Assembly (NCBI GenBank): GCA_905233275.1
Contig: CAJODR010000004.1
Coordinates: forward strand, 62,001-126,000
Length of the DNA: 64,000 bases
Direction: 5' to 3'
Origin: an uncultured Bacteroidales bacterium
GTDB lineage: Bacteria; Bacteroidota; Bacteroidia; Bacteroidales; UBA932
The position numbers were made by a program, and so were the translations under genes. Shown here one piece after another: positions 44,063 through 52,416 of the stretch (the first letter of the stretch is position 1; every line of letters begins with the position of its first letter). Under the pieces are notes generated by a model. The model searched no databases, was not told the origin of the DNA, and saw nothing but the letters and a program-made list of their open reading frames with translations.

Positions 44063-45022
44063 TCAGCGGATTTTCTCACGGATGTTGTATTTGTTGCGCT
44101 CCTGGGCGTTTCTTGATACCAGTTCGCATATAAATCCTGCGAGGAACAGCAGCACGCCCAGTATCACCGCGACAAGCGCCAGATAGAATAGCGGCTGGTC
44201 CGTAACAGCCCTGTATTTGACGCCCTGCGCCTGATGGATAAGCTTGGCGACGATGATCCAGACCGCCATTATTCCTCCGACAAGGAACATGAGGATGCCG
44301 GTCGTGCCGAAAAGGTGCATCGGCTTCTTGGCAAATTTCGACAGGAACCACAGCGACATCAGGTCAAGCAGCCCGTTGACAAAGCGGCTGAGGCCGAATT
44401 TGCTCTTGCCATACTTGCGTTTCTGGTGCTGGACGGGCTTCTCCCCTATCTTCGTAAATCCGGCATTCGCTGCAAGGTAAGGGATGTAGCGGTGCATCTC
44501 GCCGTAGACTTCGATACTCTTAACGACCTCGCTGCGGTAAGCTTTGATGCCGCAGTTCATGTCGTGGAGCTTGATGCCGGTTACGCGGCGGGCTGTCCAG
44601 TTGTAGAGCTTCGACGGAAGATTTTTGGTGATGGGATTGTCTTTCCGTTTCTGCTTCCAGCCGGAAACGACGTCGTAGCCGTCCTCCTCCACCATCCGGA
44701 CCATCTCCGGAATCTCCTCGGGGCTGTCCTGCAGGTCGGCGTCCATGGTGACGACGACACTGCCATTCGCCGCGGCGAATCCCTCATACAGCGCGGCCGA
44801 CTTGCCGTAATTGCGGCGGAACCTGATCCCACGGACACGGCTGTCCTTTTCCGCAAGTGCCGCAATAACGTCCCACGATCCGTCCGTCGATCCGTCGTCG
44901 ACGAATATAATCTCTATCTCGCGTCCCTCCAGGCTCTTAAGTATCCACTCATAGAGCTCCGGTAGCGATTCCTTCTCATCGAGAAGGGGAATGATAATTG
45001 AAATCTCAGGCATTTTCTGCAA
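44063..45022 (-). CDS. Family 2 glycosyltransferase, DPM1/ArnC-like
   Basis: The 319-aa protein has a GT2 GT-A domain (EISIIIPLLDEKESLPELYEW, FVDDGSTDGSW, TMDADLQDSPEEIPEM) and two C-terminal membrane helices (GTTGILMFLVGGIMAVWIIVAK; LALVAVILGVLLFLAGFIC). This matches polyprenyl-phosphate sugar transferases such as GtrB or ArnC, which load a sugar onto undecaprenyl phosphate at the inner membrane. The better start may be the ATG at 45013 (MPEISIII). Overlaps the upstream DUF4199 gene. The sugar is unknown. Confidence 0.9.
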   Translation of the reverse strand: MQKMPEISIIIPLLDEKESLPELYEWILKSLEGREIEIIFVDDGSTDGSWDVIAALAEKDSRVRGIRFRRNYGKSAALYEGFAAANGSVVVTMDADLQDSPEEIPEMVRMVEEDGYDVVSGWKQKRKDNPITKNLPSKLYNWTARRVTGIKLHDMNCGIKAYRSEVVKSIEVYGEMHRYIPYLAANAGFTKIGEKPVQHQKRKYGKSKFGLSRFVNGLLDLMSLWFLSKFAKKPMHLFGTTGILMFLVGGIMAVWIIVAKLIHQAQGVKYRAVTDQPLFYLALVAVILGVLLFLAGFICELVSRNAQERNKYNIREKIR

Positions 45023-45572
45023 AGAAACTTTTTCTCTTTATGCTGCCCGTGAATATCGCGGACAGAATGAGTCCCCAGATGGTGTTGTAGACAATCTGTG
45101 TGAAGAACATCAGCGAAGGATAAGAGTGCTCAAACTGCGTCAGCCCCTCATCCATAGCAGGACTCAGCATTCCCATTTCGGCATAGGTCTCCCTCATGAG
45201 CGCTATCATCTCCGCACCGGCATCGGGCACGATATAAATATTGTACACGAGGTAACATGCCCCGTACACAAGTCCCGAAAGCGCACTCAGAAGCACTCCG
45301 TAGCCGAAAAGATTGCTCCCCTCCTGAGGCGAGCCGACGGCAGTGAAGTACTTCTCAAGCACATACTTGAACAGTATGATCAGTCCCGTGAACTTGGCTG
45401 CCCACAGAAGGAAACTCAGAATATTGAGCGGCACCGTCCACCAGCCCCCGGCCAGCGTAAGGCGCGTAATGCCTCCCATCACAAGGTCATACACCAGGCA
45501 AATCAGGGCAAAAACCAGCCCCCACTTCGCCGCCCCCGACAGGAAAAGGCTCCTTTGTTCGTTCTTATCCAT
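45006..45572 (-). CDS. DUF4199 membrane protein
   Basis: The ATG at 45572 gives 188 aa (MDKNEQRSLFLSGAAKWGLV). Four hydrophobic segments and the pattern AKWGLVFALICLVYDLVMG, SNLFGYGVLLSALSGLVYGACY and a final FFTQIVYNTIWGLILSAIFT fit DUF4199, a Bacteroidota membrane family that usually precedes a DPM1-like glycosyltransferase, as here. Function unknown; a helper for the glycosyltransferase or its lipid substrate is an inference. Confidence 0.85.
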   Translation of the reverse strand: MDKNEQRSLFLSGAAKWGLVFALICLVYDLVMGGITRLTLAGGWWTVPLNILSFLLWAAKFTGLIILFKYVLEKYFTAVGSPQEGSNLFGYGVLLSALSGLVYGACYLVYNIYIVPDAGAEMIALMRETYAEMGMLSPAMDEGLTQFEHSYPSLMFFTQIVYNTIWGLILSAIFTGSIKRKSFFAENA

Positions 45573-45591
45573 ACACCAAATCTTTATCCCG

Positions 45592-45623
45592 CAAATATAC
45601 ACATCATTCCCCCAAATTCCAAA
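45592..45623 (-). promoter_or_regulatory. Promoter of DUF4199-GT2
   Basis: On the minus strand, TTTG (CAAA at 45620-45623), a 20-nt spacer, then TATATTTG (45592-45599), 19 nt before the ATG. Confidence 0.72.
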
Positions 45624-45673
45624 ATCCACCTTTCGGGGAAATCTCTTCATTTTTTATTGTGCCGGAAAATCAC

Positions 45674-45681
45674 TATTTTTG
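45674..45681 (+). promoter_or_regulatory. -7 element of the DUF6935-like gene
   Basis: TATTTTTG on the plus strand, 44 nt before the ATG. No properly spaced -33 box is visible. Confidence 0.45.
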
Positions 45682-45725
45682 CCATGGGATAACCCGCGAT
45701 TGATAATACTTAAACATCTGATACA

Positions 45726-46316
45726 ATGAAACGAATCCTTATTCTGGCAGCATTCCTTGCCGTTTCCGCCGGAGTGGCGGCCACCGTGGTGTCCAACCGT
45801 TCCGCCGCCGTCAGCAATCCGGAGAAGACATTCGTCTTCGAGACCCTTCCGACCAATGTCGAAGAGCTGAAAGCCCTCCCTGAGGCCACTCTGAAGGATC
45901 CCTATGCCGTCGCAGCCCTCAGCGTCCTGGCCCTTACCCGTTACGAAGAAAGCCTCGACGACTGCTATGAGATGCTCAATTTCCTGAAAGGCCCCGATCC
46001 GCTAAACGCCTATCAGAAAACCTTCCTCAAGGACCGTTTCCGCGGCAATAAGTATTATAAGGTATTCTCATTCTTCAAGGGGGCCACTCCGGAGAACGGC
46101 TACACCCCCAGCCAGCCCTACACTATCACAGTGAGCACCAATTCTTACTCATTCCAAAGCGAAGGCTGGGCGACAATGTACCTCACCTCCGGCGGTGCCG
46201 ACAGCCCCCGTCCCGTCAAGCTCCGCCAGAAGAAATCCACCGGAGAATGGTTCCTCAACGAGATCCAATACCTCTCCGACATCCGCGTCCCCGCCGAAGA
46301 AGATCCCTGGAACTAA
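45726..46316 (+). CDS. Secreted DUF6935-like protein
   Basis: The 196-aa protein begins with a signal peptide or anchor (ILILAAFLAVSAGVAATVV). The body carries LPTNVEELKALPEATLKDPY, MLNFLKGPDPLNAYQKTFLKDR, FFKGATPENGYTPSQPY, LTSGGADSPRPVKLRQK and an EDPW ending. I know this pattern from DUF6935-type proteins, mostly in Firmicutes; here it carries an export signal. No catalytic motif is obvious. Flanked by unrelated genes on the opposite strand and apparently transcribed alone. Confidence 0.7.
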   Translation: MKRILILAAFLAVSAGVAATVVSNRSAAVSNPEKTFVFETLPTNVEELKALPEATLKDPYAVAALSVLALTRYEESLDDCYEMLNFLKGPDPLNAYQKTFLKDRFRGNKYYKVFSFFKGATPENGYTPSQPYTITVSTNSYSFQSEGWATMYLTSGGADSPRPVKLRQKKSTGEWFLNEIQYLSDIRVPAEEDPWN

Positions 46317-46334
46317 GAAGCGGCTTTCGCGCCT

Positions 46335-46847
46335 CTAATAATACCAGATCGCGTTCGGGTCATCGGGATTGATGACGCGACGGACTGTCACCTCTCCGGC
46401 ACGGGGAGGGAAGAGGATCTTGGGCTGGCTCCCGACTGCGATTGTCAGGACCTTGAGGGTTTCGCTCTGGACGCCGATCAGCTCCAGTTTCGGATTCTTT
46501 GAGAGGTCGATTTCGGTGACGTCGCTCTCGCCGAGATAAACTTCCTTGAGATTGGGGAATTTGGCGAGGTCCTCATAGGTCATCACGTCGAAAGGATCGA
46601 TCCTGTAGCACACCAGATTGAGGACGGTAAGCGCTTCGGCCTCTTCTTTTGAGAGGAATCCGTCCTGGTTGGCGTCGCCGGACATTATGGCCCTGCGGCC
46701 TACATTCTTGTCAGCGAAATCCTTAAGGGCTTCGGGGTTGGCCTCGAAAGGCCTTGGCATCTGCGCACTGGCAGCGGGTCCGGTAAAGAGTCCCGCCAAA
46801 ACGACCAGGGACAGCGCCAGACTCATGATTGTCGCGTTGCTTTTCAT
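46335..46847 (-). CDS. Small secreted protein with EF-hand-like and LRR-like parts
   Basis: The true start is the ATG at 46847 (MKSNATIMSLALSLVVLAGLF, signal peptide ending ASAQ). Of its 170 aa, residues about 53-66 (SGDANQDGFLSKEEAE) fit an EF-hand or dockerin-type calcium loop. Residues about 95-140 (FPNLKEVYLGESDVTEIDLSKNPKLELIGVQ) look like two leucine-rich repeats of the internalin-like type seen in Bacteroidota surface proteins. Not recognised as a named family. Single gene on the minus strand, divergent from tnaA. Confidence 0.7.
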   Translation of the reverse strand: MKSNATIMSLALSLVVLAGLFTGPAASAQMPRPFEANPEALKDFADKNVGRRAIMSGDANQDGFLSKEEAEALTVLNLVCYRIDPFDVMTYEDLAKFPNLKEVYLGESDVTEIDLSKNPKLELIGVQSETLKVLTIAVGSQPKILFPPRAGEVTVRRVINPDDPNAIWYY

Positions 46848-46904
46848 AGTAATTTTTATAGCGAATTGATTATCAGCGTGTACGCCGCAATTCACTTCAA
46901 ATAA

Positions 46905-46936
46905 TTTGCCACTTATGCAAAATCGCCGTATCTTTG
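46905..46936 (+). promoter_or_regulatory. Promoter of tnaA
   Basis: TTTG (46905-46908), a 20-nt spacer, then TATCTTTG (46929-46936), 39 nt before the ATG. A consensus promoter. Confidence 0.8.
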
Positions 46937-46975
46937 TGCACTTTTTTACCGAAAACCACAAAACACTGAACTGAA

Positions 46976-48352
46976 ATGGAACTTCCTTTCGCCGAATCAT
47001 GGAAAATAAAAATGGTGGAGCCTATCCGCCGCAGCACCCTTGAAGAACGCCGCAAATGGCTCGCCGAGGCCCATTACAACGTGTTCCAGCTCAAGGCTGA
47101 GCAGGTCTATATCGACCTCCTGACAGATTCCGGCACCGGCGCCATGTCAGACCGCCAGTGGGCCGAGATGATGCTAGGCGATGAGAGCTACGCGGGCGCG
47201 ACCTCATTCTACAAGCTGGAAGCGATGATCAAGCGGCTCTTCGGGATGAATTACGTCATTCCCACCCACCAGGGCCGTGCAGCTGAGAACGTCCTGTTCT
47301 CATATCTCGTCAAGGAAGGCAACGTCATTCCCGGCAACGCCCATTTCGACACCACAAAGGGCCACATCGAGGCCCGCAAGGCCAAAGCGATCGACGTCAC
47401 CGTGGACGAGGCCAGGGACACCCAGCTCGAGCTTCCCTTCAAAGGTAACGTCAACATCGAGAAGCTCCGCCAGGTCCTCGAAGACAACAAGGGCAACGTC
47501 CCCTTCATGGTCCTCACCGTCACCAACAACACGGTCGGCGGCCAGCCCGTATCCATGGAGAATATCAAAGCGACATGCGCCCTCTGCCATTCGTACGGCG
47601 TACCGGTCGTGATGGACAGCGCCCGCTTTGCGGAAAATGCCTACTTCATCAAGACCCGCGAAAAGGGATTCGCCGACAGGACCATCAAGGAAATCGTCGC
47701 TGAAATGTACACCGACGCCGACGCCATGACCATGTCCGCCAAGAAGGACGCCATCGTCAACATGGGCGGCTTCATCGGCATGAAACGCAAGGAATGGTAC
47801 GAAGGCGCCAAACTCTTCTGCATCCCCTTCGAAGGATACGTCACCTACGGCGGAATGAACGGCCGCGACATGAACGCCCTCGCCCGTGGTCTTGACGAGA
47901 ACACCGAGTTCGACATGCTCCACACCCGCATCCACCAGGTCGCCTATCTCGCGTCAAAACTTGACGAATACGGAATCCCCTACCAGCGTCCTGCCGGCGG
48001 CCACGCCATTTTCGTCGACGCCGACAAGGTCCTCGACCGCATTCCCAAGGAAGAATTCCCGGCCCAGACGCTCACCTGCGAGCTCTACCTCGAGGCCGGT
48101 ATCCGCGCCTGCGAAATCGGCTACATGCTCGCCGACCGCGACCCCGTGACGAGGGAAAACCGCTTCGGCGGCCTCGACCTCGTACGCCTCTGCATCCCCC
48201 GCCGCGTCTACACCGACAACCACATGAACGTCATTGCCGCAGCGATGAAAAACGTCTACGACCGTCGCGAAACAATCACGAGAGGCGTCGCAATAGAATG
48301 GGAAGCGCCCCTCATGCGTCATTTCACAGTTCAGCTGAAGAGATTGGGTTAA
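46976..48352 (+). CDS. tnaA: Tryptophanase (tryptophan indole-lyase)
   Basis: The 458-aa PLP beta-eliminating lyase shows YIDLLTDSGTGAMSD, IPTHQGRAAENVLFS, VVMDSARFAENAYFIK and the PLP lysine in MSAKKDAIVNMGG (Lys257). The close relative tyrosine phenol-lyase differs at key sites. Here the near-C-terminal residue is His (LMRHFTVQL, as in tryptophanase; Phe in TPL), and GIRACEIG lacks the Arg of the TPL SMER motif. I therefore call tryptophanase, producing indole, pyruvate and ammonia. There is no tnaB permease or tnaC-like leader; the gene is alone behind a consensus promoter and meets GH28 tail to tail. Confidence 0.9.
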   Translation: MELPFAESWKIKMVEPIRRSTLEERRKWLAEAHYNVFQLKAEQVYIDLLTDSGTGAMSDRQWAEMMLGDESYAGATSFYKLEAMIKRLFGMNYVIPTHQGRAAENVLFSYLVKEGNVIPGNAHFDTTKGHIEARKAKAIDVTVDEARDTQLELPFKGNVNIEKLRQVLEDNKGNVPFMVLTVTNNTVGGQPVSMENIKATCALCHSYGVPVVMDSARFAENAYFIKTREKGFADRTIKEIVAEMYTDADAMTMSAKKDAIVNMGGFIGMKRKEWYEGAKLFCIPFEGYVTYGGMNGRDMNALARGLDENTEFDMLHTRIHQVAYLASKLDEYGIPYQRPAGGHAIFVDADKVLDRIPKEEFPAQTLTCELYLEAGIRACEIGYMLADRDPVTRENRFGGLDLVRLCIPRRVYTDNHMNVIAAAMKNVYDRRETITRGVAIEWEAPLMRHFTVQLKRLG

Positions 48353-49686
48353 TACGTCTCCAGACGCACTTTTTCGAGAGTAATCATTCCGGGATCGTCT
48401 ATTGCGGTCCCGGTTTTTTCGTAGAAGAATACAGCGTCGCGGACGGTAATACCGTGGATCATTGCGATGGTGCCGGAAGCCTTGATTGCGGTCATGCAGC
48501 CCCTGCAGGTCACCCTCTCGATTAAGATGTCGGTGAAGTCGGGGACGAATGCCGCCGTGGTCGCTGCCACATTGTCCTCATGCCCGGCCGGGCGGTCGGC
48601 GTACGACGTCTCGAAGACAATGGCCTCACCGGCGATATCCGCCATCACTATGTCGCTGATGCGGATGCCGGAAGTCTTCCCTCCCCTCTCGGGAGCACTC
48701 TTGAACCGCAGCCCGGTGTCCGTACCCATGAATGTATTGTGGCGAACGATGACATTTTCTATTCCTCCGGAGAATTCCGACCCGATGACAAAGCCGCCGT
48801 GGGCGTGGAATACCGTATTCCCTTCGATGAGAATATCCTTGCAGGGACCGTCCTTGAGGGCTTTTTCGCCGGCTCCTGCCTTGAGGCAGATGCCGTCATC
48901 GCCCACGTCGACAGTGCAGCCTCGGACAAGGACTCTGCTGCTCTGCATGATGTCGATGCCGTCGCCGTTCTGGGCGTTCCAGGGGCAGCGGACCGTGACG
49001 CCCTCAATCCGCACGTCAGTGCACCTCTGGGGCACGAGGTGGAATTTGGGCGCATTCTGGAGAGTAACGCCTGTCACGCTCACCCTCTCGCAGTCGGTGA
49101 AGCGGACGAGGTGGGTGCGCATCTTCTCCTGAGCCTTGGCGTCGGGAGCGATATCGTCGTAATGCTTGAGTCCGAACGGATACCAGAGCTTGCCGCCGTC
49201 GTCACTCGTGCCGCCGCGGCTGAGGAAGGCCTTCCATTCGACATCGCTCACCTTGCCGCGCTTTACAGCACGCCACCAGGAGCCGTTGCCGTCGATGATT
49301 CCTTCGCCGGAAATACTGACGTCGTGGCTCTTGGAAGCCGTGATACAGGGCTTTACGGAGCCGCTTACGACGAATTCGGACTTGTCCGGAGACATGAGGA
49401 TGACGGCACCCTTCTCGAGGTGGAGGTCAATGCCGCTCTTCAGCACAATCGGCCCCGTGAGATACAGGCCCTCCGGTACGTTGAGATGACCGCCGCCCTG
49501 CTTGGACAGTGCCTCAACGGCCTTGCGGAATGCTTCGGTATTGGACGTAATTCCGTCGGCGACGGCGCCGAATTCGGTCACGGACACCTGCCGGTCGGGA
49601 ATACGGGCAGCTTCTGGATTGATCTCCTGGGACTCTGCTACGGCGCAAGACAGCAGGAGCCCCGCCAATATGGGAAAAATTCGCAT
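48349..49686 (-). CDS. Secreted GH28 polygalacturonase-like enzyme
   Basis: The 445-aa protein has a signal peptide (LAGLLLSCAVAESQ) and a right-handed beta-helix. The entry motif VSVTEFGAVADGITSNTEAF is typical of GH28. Catalytic region motifs are QNGDGIDIMQS (position of NTD), VGDDGICLKAG (DD), HAHGGFVIGSE (HG) and LRFKSAPERGG (RIK-like). These are the usual bacterial forms, so the enzyme should be active on pectin, for example as an exo-polygalacturonase or rhamnogalacturonan hydrolase. It follows a YitT/YczE-like gene by 8 nt and is the third plant-wall hydrolase in the window. Confidence 0.88.
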   Translation of the reverse strand: MRIFPILAGLLLSCAVAESQEINPEAARIPDRQVSVTEFGAVADGITSNTEAFRKAVEALSKQGGGHLNVPEGLYLTGPIVLKSGIDLHLEKGAVILMSPDKSEFVVSGSVKPCITASKSHDVSISGEGIIDGNGSWWRAVKRGKVSDVEWKAFLSRGGTSDDGGKLWYPFGLKHYDDIAPDAKAQEKMRTHLVRFTDCERVSVTGVTLQNAPKFHLVPQRCTDVRIEGVTVRCPWNAQNGDGIDIMQSSRVLVRGCTVDVGDDGICLKAGAGEKALKDGPCKDILIEGNTVFHAHGGFVIGSEFSGGIENVIVRHNTFMGTDTGLRFKSAPERGGKTSGIRISDIVMADIAGEAIVFETSYADRPAGHEDNVAATTAAFVPDFTDILIERVTCRGCMTAIKASGTIAMIHGITVRDAVFFYEKTGTAIDDPGMITLEKVRLETY

Positions 49687-49694
49687 AATATCAA

Positions 49695-50360
49695 TTATTT
49701 AGAGGCAAACACCTTGTCCACCAGCGGATCGGTGAGTTTCATACAGAGCCCTGTCAGCACAGCCTGCAGGAGCGTTCCTTCACGGATTACGTATGTCGTA
49801 CCGTTTCCGGTGAAGAGACCGAAGAAAATGAGCGCAAGGATTACCGTCAGTATCACCAGCGACACATCCAGGATAATCTTTATGAAGCTGAATTTGGCTC
49901 CCGTGCGCTGCGAGACGACCACGAGCGACGAATCGATGGGAAGAAGCCATCCCTCCCCCACCACTTCGAGCCGGATCCCGATTGCCGTCAGGACTATGGC
50001 CACGAAAGTGAGGAGCAGCTGCATCGCATAGTTGGCCGAGGGGGCGTCAATGGCGTTGAACGCCCAGATGAAAAAGTCGATCAGGTATCCGAAAATCAGC
50101 ACCGGAAGCACCTGGATCGCATGTGTCCACTTGAAATCCTTGCGGAGAATGCATGCCTGCAGCACGATGAACGAGATATTGAATATCCAGGTGAACGTGC
50201 CGATGGAAATAGACGTAAACTTAAGTCCGAGGATCGTCGGGACGCAGGAAAGCGGCGCAATTCCGAGATTGGACTTGATGGAAAGTCCGACTCCCAGGGC
50301 CGCTATGATAAGTCCGAGGGTTGAAATGCCGTACCTGACAGCGAAACTTCTTTTAGCCAT
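49695..50360 (-). CDS. YitT/YczE-like membrane protein
   Basis: The ATG at 50360 (MAKRSFAVRYGISTLGLIIAALGVGL) gives 221 aa with five hydrophobic segments; the track start lies upstream of the promoter. The motif ALGVGLSIKSNLGIAPLSCVPTIL matches the YczE/YitT group of integral membrane proteins of unknown function. The -7 element ends just 7 nt before this ATG, so the mRNA leader would be very short. Followed by GH28 on the same strand; no clear functional link. Confidence 0.8.
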   Translation of the reverse strand: MAKRSFAVRYGISTLGLIIAALGVGLSIKSNLGIAPLSCVPTILGLKFTSISIGTFTWIFNISFIVLQACILRKDFKWTHAIQVLPVLIFGYLIDFFIWAFNAIDAPSANYAMQLLLTFVAIVLTAIGIRLEVVGEGWLLPIDSSLVVVSQRTGAKFSFIKIILDVSLVILTVILALIFFGLFTGNGTTYVIREGTLLQAVLTGLCMKLTDPLVDKVFASK

Positions 50361-50367
50361 AACCCTG

Positions 50368-50404
50368 CAAATATACGAAGTTTTCGGTTTTTTTTGTATA
50401 TTTG
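50368..50404. promoter_or_regulatory. Divergent -7 elements, YitT-like gene and histidine kinase
   Basis: Minus strand TATATTTG at 50368-50375 and plus strand TATATTTG at 50397-50404, 21 nt apart and facing outward. The plus element is 26 nt before the kinase ATG. Confidence 0.6.
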
Positions 50405-50430
50405 AAAAATTTCGCCCTCTCGCAGTAACA

Positions 50431-52404
50431 ATGACAAAGCGCCTAGCATTATTCTTCATCCTTCTCGCCGGCTTCCTCCAGCCTGCCATTTCCCAGAACA
50501 ACGATTACGACATCGACGACGAATGCTTCGAGTACATGAAGCAGGCTGAAGCCCTCATCGGCAAGCCTGGATTCGACGAAGTCAACGCAAAACTGCTCGC
50601 AAGAGCCAAGGCCAAGGGCGACGAAAAGGCCAGGACCATCTACTACGTCGAATGCCTCAAGCACGTGACCAAACTCCGCCCCACAATATCCAAGGCAGAG
50701 GATCCCCGGGCATACGAGAAGGAGATGATGCGTATTGAGCAGGACATCAAGAAAGCGTTCGAGGAGCTCAAAATCGTCTCCCGCGAGACAGGTTACAAGC
50801 AGTATTATTACTACGCCTACCAGCTGATTCGAAACTATTATTTCACCACCAGGCAATACAGCGCCATGATGGACACCATCCTGGAGATGCGTGAGACGGC
50901 GATCCAGGAAGGGGACGAATACGGCAAATGGACGAGCGACAAGTACATGGTGTCAATGTACCTCACATACGACGACTACAAGAATGCCAAGCGGTACCTG
51001 AAGGAAGTCCTCGGAATATACGAGACCTCTGAAGATGAAACCATCCTGCGGCAGTCTGTCGCTCATACATATCTGGAATATGCTGAATGCTTCCCCGTCG
51101 GGAGCGACTCGATGAGGCTCATGGTCGCAAAGTCAGCAGAAGTAAACAACGGCCTCCAGGACACCTGCCGCCGCAATGTGTACCTCGCGACATTCGCCCT
51201 GCTAGACAGGGACATCAAATCATATAAGTCATATCGTGACGAAGCCCTTTCCAGCCAATACGGCTCCGTCGTCTCCAAAACGCTGCCGATCTATTTCAAA
51301 CTCACCGACGCGGTAGTCGACGGAAGTATCGACAAATACGGCAGCTCACTTGATTCCCTGTCCACTCACAAGGAGATTATGATGCTGGAGGCGGTAGCCG
51401 AGAGCTGGGGGCACAACAAGACCGCCCTCATCCTGGAGAAAGCCCTGACCGGCAGGATGCGCGAGAAAATCGCCAATCTCAACGAGATCAGTCTCTCCGA
51501 ATTGGAAGTCCAGTACGGCAACAAAGTCCTTCAGGCAGAGCTGGACGCTTCAGAGGAAAGAGTCGAGAGAATCACGAGGATTCTGATCATTCTCGGCGCC
51601 GTCATACTTGCCGGCCTCATAGTATTCCTCCTGCTGCATATCCGGACACTCCGCCGCGCCAAACGCAATGACGAAAAACGCATCACCGAGCTCACAGAAG
51701 CCAACGAGCGCGTACGCTTCGCCAATGAAGCCAAGACCAGGTTCATCCAGAACATGACCCACGAAGTCAGGACTCCGCTCAACGCAATCACCGGATTCTC
51801 GCAGCTCCTGTCGCTCCCGGACGGCATGTTCTCGGAAGAGGAAAAAGCTGAATTCTCCAGCCACGTCATGACCAATACGAAGATGCTGACGATGCTTCTC
51901 GACGACATCCTCCATTCGTCCGACATGGACTCGGGGACATACTCGATTACCATCGAAGAATGCGAATGCGGCGCAATCTGCCATGAATCCATCAGCTCCG
52001 CAGAGCACCGTCTGCAGCCGGGCGTCCAGATTCATTTCCTTCCCGAAATCGAGCTCCCGTTCACTCTGAAGACCGATCCTCTCCGCGTGCAGCAGGTCCT
52101 GACCAATCTCCTTACCAACGCCTGCAAGCATACGCCTTCCGGCGAAATCAGGCTTGGATGCTCGCTGAGCGAGGATAAGGAAATGCTGACATTCACCATC
52201 GAAGACACCGGCTCGGGTATTCCGGCCGAGGATGCCGAGCGCATATTCGACCGCTTCGTCAAGCTCAACGATTTCGTCCAGGGCACCGGCCTCGGACTCA
52301 GCATCTGCCGCGACATCACGACGCGCCTGGGCGGAAAAATATACCTGGACACCTCTTATACCGGAGGGTCCAGGTTTGTATTCTCAATTCCTGTAAAGAA
52401 ATAG
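50431..52404 (+). CDS. Membrane sensor histidine kinase with TPR-like sensor
   Basis: The true start is the ATG at 50431 (MTKRLALFFILLAGFLQPAISQ, signal peptide); the track ORF overlaps the divergent gene. The 657-aa protein has a helical TPR-like periplasmic region, a coiled-coil lead, one membrane helix (ILGAVILAGLIVFLLLHI), a HisKA domain with NMTHEVRTPLNAITGFSQLL (His444) and an HATPase domain (QQVLTNLLTNACKHTPSG, IEDTGSGIPAEDAERIFDRF, GTGLGLSICRDI). No receiver domain and no response regulator gene nearby, so it is an orphan kinase. Confidence 0.92.
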   Translation: MTKRLALFFILLAGFLQPAISQNNDYDIDDECFEYMKQAEALIGKPGFDEVNAKLLARAKAKGDEKARTIYYVECLKHVTKLRPTISKAEDPRAYEKEMMRIEQDIKKAFEELKIVSRETGYKQYYYYAYQLIRNYYFTTRQYSAMMDTILEMRETAIQEGDEYGKWTSDKYMVSMYLTYDDYKNAKRYLKEVLGIYETSEDETILRQSVAHTYLEYAECFPVGSDSMRLMVAKSAEVNNGLQDTCRRNVYLATFALLDRDIKSYKSYRDEALSSQYGSVVSKTLPIYFKLTDAVVDGSIDKYGSSLDSLSTHKEIMMLEAVAESWGHNKTALILEKALTGRMREKIANLNEISLSELEVQYGNKVLQAELDASEERVERITRILIILGAVILAGLIVFLLLHIRTLRRAKRNDEKRITELTEANERVRFANEAKTRFIQNMTHEVRTPLNAITGFSQLLSLPDGMFSEEEKAEFSSHVMTNTKMLTMLLDDILHSSDMDSGTYSITIEECECGAICHESISSAEHRLQPGVQIHFLPEIELPFTLKTDPLRVQQVLTNLLTNACKHTPSGEIRLGCSLSEDKEMLTFTIEDTGSGIPAEDAERIFDRFVKLNDFVQGTGLGLSICRDITTRLGGKIYLDTSYTGGSRFVFSIPVKK

Positions 52405-52416
52405 AAGTTATTCCTT

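Noticed and set aside
48349-49686. GH28 active-site motifs as unusual (NGDG, HGGF, RFK)
   Set aside because: These are ordinary variants in bacterial GH28 enzymes as far as I know; no loss of catalytic Asp residues is evident.
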